From the NCBI GenBank assembly GCA_020438595.1, contig JAGQUI010000167.1, forward strand, positions 1 to 6,246: 6,246 nt of DNA, in the 5' to 3' direction. Shown here in pieces: positions 1 through 5,622 of the stretch. Under the pieces are notes generated by a model that searched no databases, was not told the DNA's origin, and saw only the letters and a program-made list of their open reading frames with translations. Origin of the DNA: Propionibacteriaceae bacterium. GTDB taxonomy: Bacteria; Actinomycetota; Actinomycetes; Propionibacteriales; Propionibacteriaceae. Made by a program: the position numbers and the translations under genes. How positions within the stretch are numbered: the stretch's first letter is position 1; every line of letters begins with the position of its first letter.

Positions 1-2
1 GC

Positions 3-824
3 TCGGACATCCCCGCGCTGGGTGAGACGGGGGTGCTCGCGGGCTGGGCCGACCTCTCGGCGCTCCCGCAGCAGAAGGCGGTCGCCGAGGCTGCGGACAC
101 CGATGTGCAGGGACGCGCCGCCGCCGCGCTCCGGTTCACGTCCGACACCCTCGCCCTGGACGGCCGGTTCTTCGCGGCCGACACCACGGGGATGGACGCC
201 CCCGATGCGGGCCGGATCGGCGACCTGCCCCGGTCCACGGGGGCCGCGATCACGATCTCGGGCGGTGCAGAGGCGTTCAAGAAGTCGCTGTCGACCCTGC
301 CCGGTGGCTTCGGCAGCCCCTTCGACGCCCCCGGCCTCGACGAGGCGGACCTCGCGGCCCTGCTCGGCCGCAGCCTCACCCTCGCCGTGCCGTCGAACAC
401 CCTGGCCGACATGGTCGGTGCGTCAGCCGGCGAGGTTCCGGAGGTGGGGGTCCGGATCGTCTCCGACGACGTCGCCCGCGCCCGGAAGGTGCTGCACCGA
501 CTGGCCCAGGCCGACGACCAGGGTGCGCCGGTCTTCGACCAGGTGGACGGCGACGTGCTCACCGCCGCCACCTCGCAGCACTACCTGACCCAACTGGTCC
601 AGCCGGCGGCCCGGCTCTCCGGGCACCCCCCGTTCGCCAGGGCCGTGCCCGACCACGCCCGGGCGACCATGGCCGCCTACCTGGACCTGACCCCGTTCGT
701 GACCGCCGACGACGACCTCGGCGAGTACCGCGACTTCGTCACCTCGCTGCAGAGCCTGGGCGCAGAGGTCGTTGCCGAAGCCGACGGCGCAGGCAGCTGG
801 TCGATCCGCCTGGTTCGATCCTGA
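3..824 (+). CDS. DUF3352 family protein, 3' part (5' end outside window)
   Basis: The frame is open from the left edge (first full codon at 3) to TGA at 822-824, giving 273 visible residues. A GTG at 33 is not needed as a start, because coding-like sequence continues upstream (DIPALGETG). Segments resembling the C-terminal part of DUF3352 are AGWADLSAL, AAALRFTSDTLALDGRFF, STGAAITISGG, LAALLGRSLTLAVP, and VGVRIVSDDVARARKVLHRL near the middle; a strand-like ATMAAYLDLTPF and IRLVRS end it. Actinobacterial members usually have an N-terminal membrane segment and an extracellular repeated alpha/beta body, and their function is unknown. No signal or membrane helix lies in the visible part, as expected if that end is cut off. 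The family call comes from recalled sequence pattern and not a search. A hairpin follows 21 nt after the stop. Confidence 0.75.
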   Translation, partial: SDIPALGETGVLAGWADLSALPQQKAVAEAADTDVQGRAAAALRFTSDTLALDGRFFAADTTGMDAPDAGRIGDLPRSTGAAITISGGAEAFKKSLSTLPGGFGSPFDAPGLDEADLAALLGRSLTLAVPSNTLADMVGASAGEVPEVGVRIVSDDVARARKVLHRLAQADDQGAPVFDQVDGDVLTAATSQHYLTQLVQPAARLSGHPPFARAVPDHARATMAAYLDLTPFVTADDDLGEYRDFVTSLQSLGAEVVAEADGAGSWSIRLVRS

Positions 825-845
825 GCGGGCGAACAGTACACCCGG

Positions 846-861
846 TCCCGGCCCGCCGGGA
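846..861 (+). terminator. GC hairpin after the DUF3352 gene
   Basis: TCCCGG-CCCG-CCGGGA is a perfect 6-bp stem with a 4-nt loop, 21 nt after the stop at 824. There is no T-run, so it is at best a tract-less terminator of the kind proposed for actinobacteria. The core CCGGCCCGCCGG recurs exactly after ybeY (3858-3869). Confidence 0.35.
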
Positions 862-871
862 GGTTCGGAAG

Positions 872-917
872 GGCGCTGCCGCATCCGTGCAGCGGCGGGG
901 AATATCTTCGCAGCGCC
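872..917 (+). repeat. Competing inverted repeats upstream of the DUF5709 gene
   Basis: GGCGCTGC (872-879) is the reverse complement of GCAGCGCC (910-917). Its inner part CGCTGC (874-879) can instead pair with GCAGCG (889-894). The two hairpins exclude each other. A near-repeat CCGCATNNGTGC occurs at 879-890 and 916-927 (10 of 12 identical). These may be structured leader RNA or regulator sites, but GC-rich sequence makes chance pairing common. The rest of the 145-bp gap (825-969) shows no gene. Confidence 0.3.
903..908 (+). promoter_or_regulatory. Possible -10 box upstream of the DUF5709 gene
   Basis: TATCTT fits the actinobacterial TANNNT -10 pattern and sits in the only A/T-rich patch of this intergenic region (AATATCTT, 901-908). 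Transcription would begin near 915, about 55 nt before the DUF5709 start. No -35 resembling TTGACA is visible, so this is weak. Confidence 0.25.
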
Positions 918-969
918 GCATGGGTGCGCCTGCCTCCCGCGTCCGTGGTGGGCGTGGCAGGCTGGACTC

Positions 970-1404
970 ATGACCGACTACGACGAAGCCGTCCCGGACG
1001 AGGCCGAGCAACTCGACCAGCTGCAGCCCGAGGAGACCCTCCTCGACCGCGGAGTCGACGATGTGCTCGACGAGGGCTACGTGACCGGAGAGAACTGGTC
1101 GCCCGCCCAGGGGTTCGGCAACACGGCCACCGAGATGCGCCAGGGCGAGACCCTGGAGATGCGGATGGCGCAGGAGCACCGTGATCCGGTCAAGCCGGAC
1201 GGGCCGTGGAACCAGGACCAGTCCGAACCGCGCGAGGTCGGTCACCAGCGCTCCGGGCGGCTGGTGGACGCCAACGGGGGTGTCCAGGGCCCGGACAACG
1301 AGGCGGAGAGCATCGGTCACGACGTCGGGATCGACGGGGGCGCGGCGTCCGCGGAGGAAGCGGCGATGCACATCATCGACGACTTCGACGATGACGACGA
1401 CTGA
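970..1404 (+). CDS. DUF5709 family acidic protein
   Basis: This encodes a 144-residue, strongly acidic, hydrophilic protein with no signal peptide or membrane helix. The pattern ETLLDRGVDDVLDEGY (22-37), followed by ENWSPAQGFGNTATEMRQGE (41-60) and LEMRMAQEHRD (62-72), is characteristic of DUF5709, a small actinobacterial family of unknown role. The central AGRLVD-like element is seen as RSGRLVD (94-100), and the chain ends in DDFDDDDD. The frame is open upstream to an ATG at 772, but that lies inside the DUF3352 gene and gives non-family sequence, so ATG 970 is chosen. The Shine-Dalgarno match there is weak (AGG in GGCAGG, about 8 nt upstream). The 3' end overlaps the aminopeptidase gene by 14 nt, suggesting co-transcription and translational coupling. 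Function cannot be inferred beyond the family. Confidence 0.85.
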   Translation: MTDYDEAVPDEAEQLDQLQPEETLLDRGVDDVLDEGYVTGENWSPAQGFGNTATEMRQGETLEMRMAQEHRDPVKPDGPWNQDQSEPREVGHQRSGRLVDANGGVQGPDNEAESIGHDVGIDGGAASAEEAAMHIIDDFDDDDD

Positions 1405-2365
1405 CACCCTCTACCCACCGATCGAGCCGTACGCCCACGGCATGCTCGAGGTGGGCGACGGCCAGCAGCTCTACTGGGAGGAGTGCGGGAACCCGGACGG
1501 CAAGCCGGCGGTGTTCGTCCACGGCGGCCCCGGCGGCGGCTGCGTCCCGGCCTACCGGCGCTACTTCGACCCGTCCGCCTACCGCGTGGTGCTGTTCGAC
1601 CAGCGCGGCTGCGGGCGGAGCCTGCCGCACGCCAGCGAGCCCGAGGCGGACCTGAGCGCGAACACCACCTGGCACCTGGTCGACGACATCGAGCGGCTGC
1701 GGGCCGACCGCGGGATCGAGCGGTGGCTGGTGTTCGGCGGCTCGTGGGGGAGCGCGCTGGGCCTGGCCTACGCCGAGACGCACCCCGACCGGGTCACCGA
1801 GCTGGTGCTGCGCGGCATCTTCACCCTGCGTCGCAGCGAACTGGACTGGTACTACAACGGCGGTGCGGCCAACCTCGCGCCGGAGTGGTGGCGGTCGTTC
1901 GAGGAGCCGCTGCCCGACGGCTTCACCGGCGACCGGATCGCTAAGTACCACGAACTGCTGTTCGACCCGGACCCGGCCGTGCACCTGCCCGCGGGGGTCG
2001 CCTGGACGTCGTGGGAGGCGGCCACCTCGACGCTGGAGTTCTCCCAGCAACTGGTCGACGACTTCTCCGAGGCCGCGTTCGCGCTCGCCTTCGCCCGGAT
2101 CGAGAACCACTACTTCGTGAACGGCGGCTGGTTCCGGGAGGGCCAGTTGATCCAGGACGCGGGACGGCTGCGCGGCATCCCCGGCGTGATCGTGCAGGGC
2201 CGCTACGACCTGCCCTGCCCGATCACCACGGCGGACGCCCTGCACCGGGCCTGGCCCGAGGCGGACTACCGGGTGGTGCTGGCCGGCCACTCGGTCTCCG
2301 AACCCGCGATCGCCGCGGAACTGGTGGCCGCCACCGACCGCTTCGCCGCCACCCCCGGTGATTAG
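1391..2365 (+). CDS. pip: Prolyl aminopeptidase (alpha/beta hydrolase, peptidase family S33)
   Basis: This 324-residue protein is close to the usual bacterial length and would act in the cytoplasm to release N-terminal proline from peptides. LYPPIEPYAHGMLEVGDG (7-24) is the typical Pip N-terminus. HGGPGGG (44-50) forms the oxyanion-hole loop, and DQRGCGRS (70-77) is conserved. The nucleophile is Ser118 in GGSWGS, with probable triad partners Asp273 (GRYDLPCP) and His300 (AGHSVSEP). ARIENHYF (235-242) is the family signature of the cap region that binds the substrate amino group. The start at 1391 gives MTTTDTLYPP, and no other in-frame start precedes the conserved part. No Shine-Dalgarno is seen just upstream, and the 14-nt overlap with the DUF5709 gene suggests coupled translation. 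The family also includes relatives with other substrates, so specificity is inferred from these motifs. Confidence 0.93.
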   Translation: MTTTDTLYPPIEPYAHGMLEVGDGQQLYWEECGNPDGKPAVFVHGGPGGGCVPAYRRYFDPSAYRVVLFDQRGCGRSLPHASEPEADLSANTTWHLVDDIERLRADRGIERWLVFGGSWGSALGLAYAETHPDRVTELVLRGIFTLRRSELDWYYNGGAANLAPEWWRSFEEPLPDGFTGDRIAKYHELLFDPDPAVHLPAGVAWTSWEAATSTLEFSQQLVDDFSEAAFALAFARIENHYFVNGGWFREGQLIQDAGRLRGIPGVIVQGRYDLPCPITTADALHRAWPEADYRVVLAGHSVSEPAIAAELVAATDRFAATPGD

Positions 2366-2368
2366 GAT
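2363..2368 (+). promoter_or_regulatory. Probable -10 box of phoH
   Basis: TAGGAT matches the TANNNT -10 consensus, and its first three bases are the stop codon of the aminopeptidase gene. Transcription would start near 2375, giving a leader of about 20 nt carrying the phoH ribosome binding site. No good -35 box is seen about 17 nt upstream. Confidence 0.4.
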
Positions 2369-2383
2369 GGGCACCTGAACTCC

Positions 2384-2389
2384 AGGAGG
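2384..2389 (+). promoter_or_regulatory. Ribosome binding site that fixes the phoH start at CTG 2395
   Basis: AGGAGG is a perfect anti-16S match. It lies 5 nt before CTG (2395-2397), the optimal spacing. The first in-frame ATG (2455) has no comparable site, so this element argues for CTG initiation. Confidence 0.75.
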
Positions 2390-2394
2390 AATCC

Positions 2395-3384
2395 CTGAAC
2401 GAGCCACAGAGTGCTGTTGCCGAGCGTCGCGTCGCGATCCCCGCGTCGATCAACATGGTCTCCGTCCTGGGGCCGCGCGACGAGTTCCTGCGGATCCTCG
2501 AGCGTGAATTGGCCGCGGAGGTGCACGTCCGCGGCAACGAGATCACCCTCACCGGCAGCCCTGAGGACGTCACGGCGGCCGCCGACGTGCTCACCGAGCT
2601 GATCACGATCGTCCGCACCGGCCAGGGGCTCGGCGCCGACACGGTCGAGCGGGTGCTCGGCATGGCCTCCACCGAGGACGTTAGCGCCGCCGAGGTGCTC
2701 ACCCACAACATCCTGTCCAGCCGCGGCAAGACGATCCGTCCCAAGACGCTCAACCAGAAGCGGTACGTGGACGCCATCGATGCCCACACCGTGGTGTTCG
2801 GCATCGGTCCGGCCGGCACCGGCAAGACCTACCTCGCGGTCGCGAAGGCCGTGCAGGCACTGCAGGCCAAGGAGGTGAACCGGATCATCCTCACCCGTCC
2901 CGCGATCGAGGCCGGGGAGCGGCTCGGCTTCCTGCCGGGCACGTTGAGCGACAAGATCGACCCGTACCTGCGTCCGCTGTACGACGCACTGCACGACATG
3001 ATCGACCCCGACTCGGTGCCCAAGCTGCTCACCTCCGGCACCATCGAGGTGGCGCCGCTGGCCTACATGCGGGGCCGCTCGCTGAACGACGCGTTCATCA
3101 TCCTCGACGAGGCCCAGAACACGTCGATGGAGCAGATGAAGATGTTCCTCACCCGGCTCGGTTTCGGCTCGAAGATCGTGGTCACCGGCGACGTGACCCA
3201 GATCGACCTGCCCACCGGCACCCGATCCGGCCTGACCGTGGTCGAGCAGATCCTGGATGGTGTCCACGACATCGCGTTCTGCCGCCTGACCAGCCACGAC
3301 GTGGTCCGGCACCGCCTGGTCGGACGGATCGTCGCCGCGTACGACCGCTTCGAGGCCACCCTGCCGCCGGGCCGACGGAACTGA
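2395..3384 (+). CDS. phoH: PhoH family ATPase (PhoH-like, YbeZ type)
   Basis: This is 329 residues from CTG 2395. The order is an N-terminal KH-like region (about 12-75, with HVRGNEITLTG at 44-54), a linker ending GKTIRPKTLNQKRYVDAI (111-128), then the P-loop core. Walker A is GPAGTGKT (138-145) and Walker B is FIILDEAQN (234-242). Also present are ILTRPA (165-170), VVTGDVTQ (262-269) and the C-terminal VVRHRLV (303-309). The core closely resembles mycobacterial PhoH1. YbeZ/PhoH proteins bind nucleotide, interact with YbeY and are linked to RNA processing and ribosome maturation. The start is unusual: ATG 2455 would delete RRVAIPASIN, which aligns with the first strand of homologues (recalled M. 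tuberculosis SSIDVPPDLVVGLLG), and it lacks a ribosome binding site. No in-frame ATG, GTG or TTG lies between the upstream stop at 2359-2361 and 2455. The stop is 8 bp before ybeY, indicating one operon. Confidence 0.95.
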   Translation: MNEPQSAVAERRVAIPASINMVSVLGPRDEFLRILERELAAEVHVRGNEITLTGSPEDVTAAADVLTELITIVRTGQGLGADTVERVLGMASTEDVSAAEVLTHNILSSRGKTIRPKTLNQKRYVDAIDAHTVVFGIGPAGTGKTYLAVAKAVQALQAKEVNRIILTRPAIEAGERLGFLPGTLSDKIDPYLRPLYDALHDMIDPDSVPKLLTSGTIEVAPLAYMRGRSLNDAFIILDEAQNTSMEQMKMFLTRLGFGSKIVVTGDVTQIDLPTGTRSGLTVVEQILDGVHDIAFCRLTSHDVVRHRLVGRIVAAYDRFEATLPPGRRN

Positions 3385-3392
3385 GGAGTCCG

Positions 3393-3845
3393 ATGATCGA
3401 GTTGAACAACGAGTCCGGCGCGGACGTCGACACCGGGCGGCTGGTCGAGCTGGCCACCTTCGCCCTGGACGCGCTGCGGATCCACCCCCAGGCGGAGTTG
3501 TCCATCCTGCTGGTCGACACCGACACCATGTCGGCCTACCACGAGAAGTTCATGGGCGAGCCGGGCCCCACCGATGTGCTCAGTTTCCCGATGGACGAAC
3601 TGCGCGCACCGGAGCCCGACGAGGAGCCGCCGGTGGGCCTGCTGGGCGACGTGGTGCTCTGCCCCGAGGTGACCGCGGCCCAGGCCGCCGACAGCAACCG
3701 GACGCCGGAGGAGGAGGCGGACTACCTGCTCATCCACGGCCTGCTGCACCTGCTCGGCCACGACCACGCCGAGCCGGCCGAGAAGAAGGTCATGTTCGAC
3801 CTCAACGACCAGATCATCTCCGCCTGGACCGCCTCCCGCGCCTGA
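3393..3845 (+). CDS. ybeY: Endoribonuclease YbeY (rRNA maturation factor)
   Basis: This encodes 150 residues, normal for the family. YbeY is a zinc-dependent single-strand endoribonuclease that acts in 16S rRNA 3'-end maturation and 70S quality control. The metal site HGLLHLLGHDH (115-125) supplies His115, His119 and His125. PTDVLSFPMDE (59-69) and GDVVLCPEV (85-93) are the other conserved blocks. A run of acidic and proline residues (RAPEPDEEPP, 71-80) fills the variable loop between them. The start at ATG 3393 follows GAGGAG (3383-3388), which overlaps the phoH stop codon. The 8-bp gap implies co-transcription and probably coupled translation with phoH, matching the known physical partnership of the two proteins. 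The 3' end may be overlapped by about 32 nt, convergently, by the broken membrane gene on the minus strand. In relatives a CorC/HlyC-type gene follows directly, whereas here it is 1.8 kb away. Confidence 0.96.
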   Translation: MIELNNESGADVDTGRLVELATFALDALRIHPQAELSILLVDTDTMSAYHEKFMGEPGPTDVLSFPMDELRAPEPDEEPPVGLLGDVVLCPEVTAAQAADSNRTPEEEADYLLIHGLLHLLGHDHAEPAEKKVMFDLNDQIISAWTASRA

Positions 3846-4292
3846 GCCCCCAGGTGGCCGGCCCGCCGGCGCGCGGCGTCGTCCAGAGCACCGCGGCGAA
3901 CGTGATTCACCGCGACTCCGAGCGGCAACTGGAGCGCGCCGGTCACCTCGAAGAAGGCGTCGTCGGGGGCGACGTACGGGTGCGGCGGGAACAGCCGGGC
4001 AAGGGTGGCCGGGGCCAGCCCCCTTGAGGACGTGGTTGTAGCCCCCCTCGAACAGCCCGACCACCACCCCGAACAGGCCCGCCGACACCCCCAGGTAGGC
4101 ACGCGCCCACACCGGCCGGGAACGTCTGCGGTAGGCGAGCGCCGCGGCGGCCAGGCCGAGCACGCCGAGGGCCACCCCGTGGATGGGCCACGGCGTGTCG
4201 TACCTGACGCCCCCGTAGACGTGGTGCGCGACCGTGAGCACCAGCGTGGCCACGGTCATGACCAGGGACGCACGCCATACCCGCTCTGGCAC
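3814..4292 (-). pseudogene. Small four-helix membrane protein gene, broken by two frameshifts
   Basis: The start is GTG at 4292 (MPERVWRASLVMTV) with AGAGGAG ending 6 nt upstream. The first frame reads through GLFEGGYNHVLKG, then turns into arginine-rich non-protein sequence. Treating the five-G run (minus strand, 4023-4019) as four G's joins it to KGLAPATLARLFPPHPYVAPDD and FFEVTGALQLPLGVAV. Treating AA at 3907-3906 as one A then continues a clean helix, VITFAAVLW, followed by a short arginine-rich tail and TGA at 3816-3814. The repaired product is 158 residues with helices at about 9-28, 38-54, 64-82 and 114-137. The LFEGGYNHVLK and LFPP...FFEVTGALQ elements remind me of a family of small uncharacterised membrane proteins, so this was a real gene; I cannot assign a function. 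The divergent TetR gene next door probably regulated it. Two sequencing errors are the alternative to genuine decay. Confidence 0.7.
3857..3870 (+). terminator. GC hairpin after ybeY
   Basis: GCCGG-CCCG-CCGGC is a 5-bp stem with a 4-nt loop, 11 nt after the ybeY stop and without a T-run. It lies inside the reconstructed 3' end of the minus-strand membrane gene. The 12-nt core is identical to that of the hairpin at 846-861, so it may be a recurrent terminator-like element or simply GC-rich coincidence. Confidence 0.3.
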
Positions 4293-4308
4293 CGACCACT
4301 CCTCTTCC

Positions 4309-4323
4309 CGGACACTGTGTACG
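4309..4323. promoter_or_regulatory. Candidate operator between the membrane gene and first TetR gene
   Basis: CGGACACTGTGTACG is a near-perfect palindrome around T4316, with six of seven base pairs matching (ACAC/GTGT inner arms, CG/CG outer arms). It lies in the 79-bp divergent gap between the starts at 4292 and 4372, the usual place for a TetR autoregulatory operator. A related sequence (CGGACNNTGT) lies at the matching position before the second TetR gene. Confidence 0.4.
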
Positions 4324-4371
4324 AGAACAGGCTCGGAGACGGCGCCGGTCCGGGCCAGAGGGAGGTCGGCG

Positions 4372-4881
4372 ATGTCGGACACGATGCCCGTCAGCCGTCC
4401 GGGAAGCACCGATCCGCGGGCACGGCGGTCCCGGGCCCGCCTCCAGAAGGGCCTGCTCGACTGCCTGCGCGACGACCGGGCGCCGAGCGTGGCAGCGGTG
4501 GTGGCGGCCGCAGGGGTGGCCCGTTCGACGTTCTACGTGCACTACCGGGACCTCGACGAGCTGGTCGAGGACACGTTCTCGGGGCTCGACGTGGTCCTCC
4601 CGGCGGGACCGGGTCGGTTCGAGGCGTTCGTGGGGCGGCTGTTCGAGCACGTCGGACGACACCCCGAACTCGCGAGCGCGCTGCTGCGTCCCGAACGCCC
4701 CGAGTTCGCGAACCGCCTGCGCCGGATGGTCCTGGTGGGGCTGGCCGGCGAACCGCCGCTGCGCGCGGCGGTCGTCGCGGACGGGCTCATCGGGGCGCTG
4801 CGCTGGTGGCTCGACCGCGTGCCCACCCGTCCCGCCGCGGAGGTCGCGGTGGACTTCCTCGCGCTGTGGCGCAGGGCCTGA
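4372..4881 (+). CDS. TetR/AcrR-type transcriptional regulator (copy 1)
   Basis: This 169-residue protein starts at ATG 4372 behind GAGGGAGG (about 7 nt spacing). An N-terminal helix-turn-helix spans about 22-62; its recognition part SVAAVVAAAGVARSTFYVHY (39-58) is classic TetR. The C-terminal ligand/dimer region carries FVGRLFEHVGRHPELASALL (86-105) and VADGLIGALRWWLD (135-148). Such proteins are cytoplasmic dimeric repressors released by a small ligand, which cannot be guessed here. It is divergent from the broken membrane protein gene, with a palindrome in the gap, so control of that gene and of itself is likely. It is a clear paralogue of the regulator at 5013-5585 (same RSTFYxHY, ELASAxLxPER and ALRWWLD blocks). 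An ATG further upstream in frame (4234) would start inside the membrane gene and adds non-family sequence. MSDTMPV offers a second ATG four codons in. Confidence 0.88.
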   Translation: MSDTMPVSRPGSTDPRARRSRARLQKGLLDCLRDDRAPSVAAVVAAAGVARSTFYVHYRDLDELVEDTFSGLDVVLPAGPGRFEAFVGRLFEHVGRHPELASALLRPERPEFANRLRRMVLVGLAGEPPLRAAVVADGLIGALRWWLDRVPTRPAAEVAVDFLALWRRA

Positions 4882-4953
4882 GCGCATCGGCGATCCCGGG
4901 GCGTCGACTGTCCGAAACTGCCCGGCTTCCACGTGCAACCTTTTATGCCGCTG

Positions 4954-4968
4954 CGGACTATGTAGTGG
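4954..4968. promoter_or_regulatory. Candidate operator/promoter region of second TetR gene
   Basis: CGGACTATGTAGTGG contains the short palindrome ACTA-TG-TAGT (4957-4966). It shares CGGACNNTGT with the candidate operator at 4309-4323 and lies 59 nt before its start codon, against 63 nt for the first copy. An unusually A/T-rich patch, CTTTTATG (4940-4947), just upstream is a plausible promoter area, though no standard -35/-10 pair is clear. Nothing else is recognisable in the 131-bp gap (4882-5012). Confidence 0.3.
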
Positions 4969-5012
4969 TGAGGGCTCGCGAACGGCGGTCGCGGCCGGAG
5001 CGGAGGGGAACG

Positions 5013-5585
5013 ATGGCCGAGGCAGTCATCGAGATGAGGATGCGGGGCGCCGACCCACGGTCGCAGCGCTCGCGCCAGTTGCTGCGGGCGGCGGCCGTCC
5101 GCCTGTTGCGCAGGGGATCGGATCCGCAGCCGTCGGTGTCCACCCTCGTGCGCACCGCGCAGGTCTCCCGGTCCACCTTCTACGCGCACTACGACTCGGT
5201 CGACGACCTGCTCGACGATGCGCTCGGCGAGTTGTCGCTGTTCGTCGTTCCTGCGGCGCGCGGACCGCTCGGGTTCGTGCGGGGGCTCTTCGAGCAGGTC
5301 GAACAGCATCGGGAACTGGCCTCGGCGATGCTGTCGCCGGAACGCCACACCGACCTCGCGCCGCGACTGCGGCACCAGATCGCCCGGTCCCTGGCGTCCG
5401 GGGGCCACGAGAACTGCGGGCTGGCCGGCGAGGTGCTGGCGGACGGAGTGGTCGCCGCGTTGCGCTGGTGGCTGGACGTCTGCCCCGAGCGCCCGGCCTC
5501 GGAGATGTCGGACGAGTTCGTCCGGCTGTGGAGCCCGGGGCTCGCGGCGTACTGCGGAGGTTTCGGGGGACACGCCCTAGACTGA
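5013..5585 (+). CDS. TetR/AcrR-type transcriptional regulator (copy 2)
   Basis: This 190-residue protein starts at ATG 5013, preceded by GGAGGGG (5002-5008), a strong site. In-frame GTGs at 4965 and 4968 would add an arginine-rich extension and lie in the putative operator, so they are less likely. The helix-turn-helix covers about 20-64, with SVSTLVRTAQVSRSTFYAHY at 41-60. The C-terminal domain has FVRGLFEQVEQHRELASAML (88-107), SPERHTDLAPRLRHQIA and VLADGVVAALRWWLD (141-155). It parallels copy 1 along nearly its whole length but carries a longer N-terminus and a C-terminal extension ending GGFGGHALD. Ligand and targets are unknown. It could regulate itself, the membrane gene or the downstream CNNM-type gene. 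The paralogues may also bind the same sites or form heterodimers, which is inference only. Confidence 0.88.
   Translation: MAEAVIEMRMRGADPRSQRSRQLLRAAAVRLLRRGSDPQPSVSTLVRTAQVSRSTFYAHYDSVDDLLDDALGELSLFVVPAARGPLGFVRGLFEQVEQHRELASAMLSPERHTDLAPRLRHQIARSLASGGHENCGLAGEVLADGVVAALRWWLDVCPERPASEMSDEFVRLWSPGLAAYCGGFGGHALD
5578..5583 (+). promoter_or_regulatory. Possible -10 box of the CNNM/HlyC-type gene
   Basis: TAGACT fits the TANNNT -10 pattern well and overlaps the end of the second TetR gene (stop at 5583-5585). Transcription would start near 5590, about 32 nt before the proposed TTG start. No clear -35 is seen. It would give this gene its own promoter now that it is separated from ybeY. Confidence 0.4.
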
Positions 5586-5622
5586 GGCTCCACTGATCCC
5601 GGATGAGGCGTGTGAGCAACAG

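Noticed and set aside
772..969. Upstream extension of the DUF5709 gene to ATG 772
   Set aside because: It would overlap the DUF3352 gene and add sequence unlike the family. ATG 970 gives the normal N-terminus.
1375..1400. GAC/GAT triplet run as a microsatellite repeat
   Set aside because: It is imperfect and short, and is explained by the aspartate-rich tail of the DUF5709 protein.
1373..2407. Long minus-strand open frame (344 codons) opposite the aminopeptidase gene
   Set aside because: It is antisense to a clearly conserved gene and its product is Gly/Arg/Val/Pro-rich low-complexity sequence with no family motif. Such frames are expected in very GC-rich DNA.
2362..3312. Minus-strand open frame opposite phoH
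   Set aside because: It is fully covered by phoH on the other strand and its product is histidine/aspartate/arginine-rich with no recognisable domain.
4019..4023. Phase-variable homopolymer tract in the membrane gene
   Set aside because: Five G's is too short to expect high-frequency slippage, and a second frameshift at 3906-3907 would still disrupt the gene, so decay or sequencing error is simpler.
4005..5012. Plus-strand upstream extension of the second TetR gene
   Set aside because: The frame stays open for GC-content reasons, but it overlaps the first TetR gene out of frame, and a strong ribosome binding site precedes ATG 5013.
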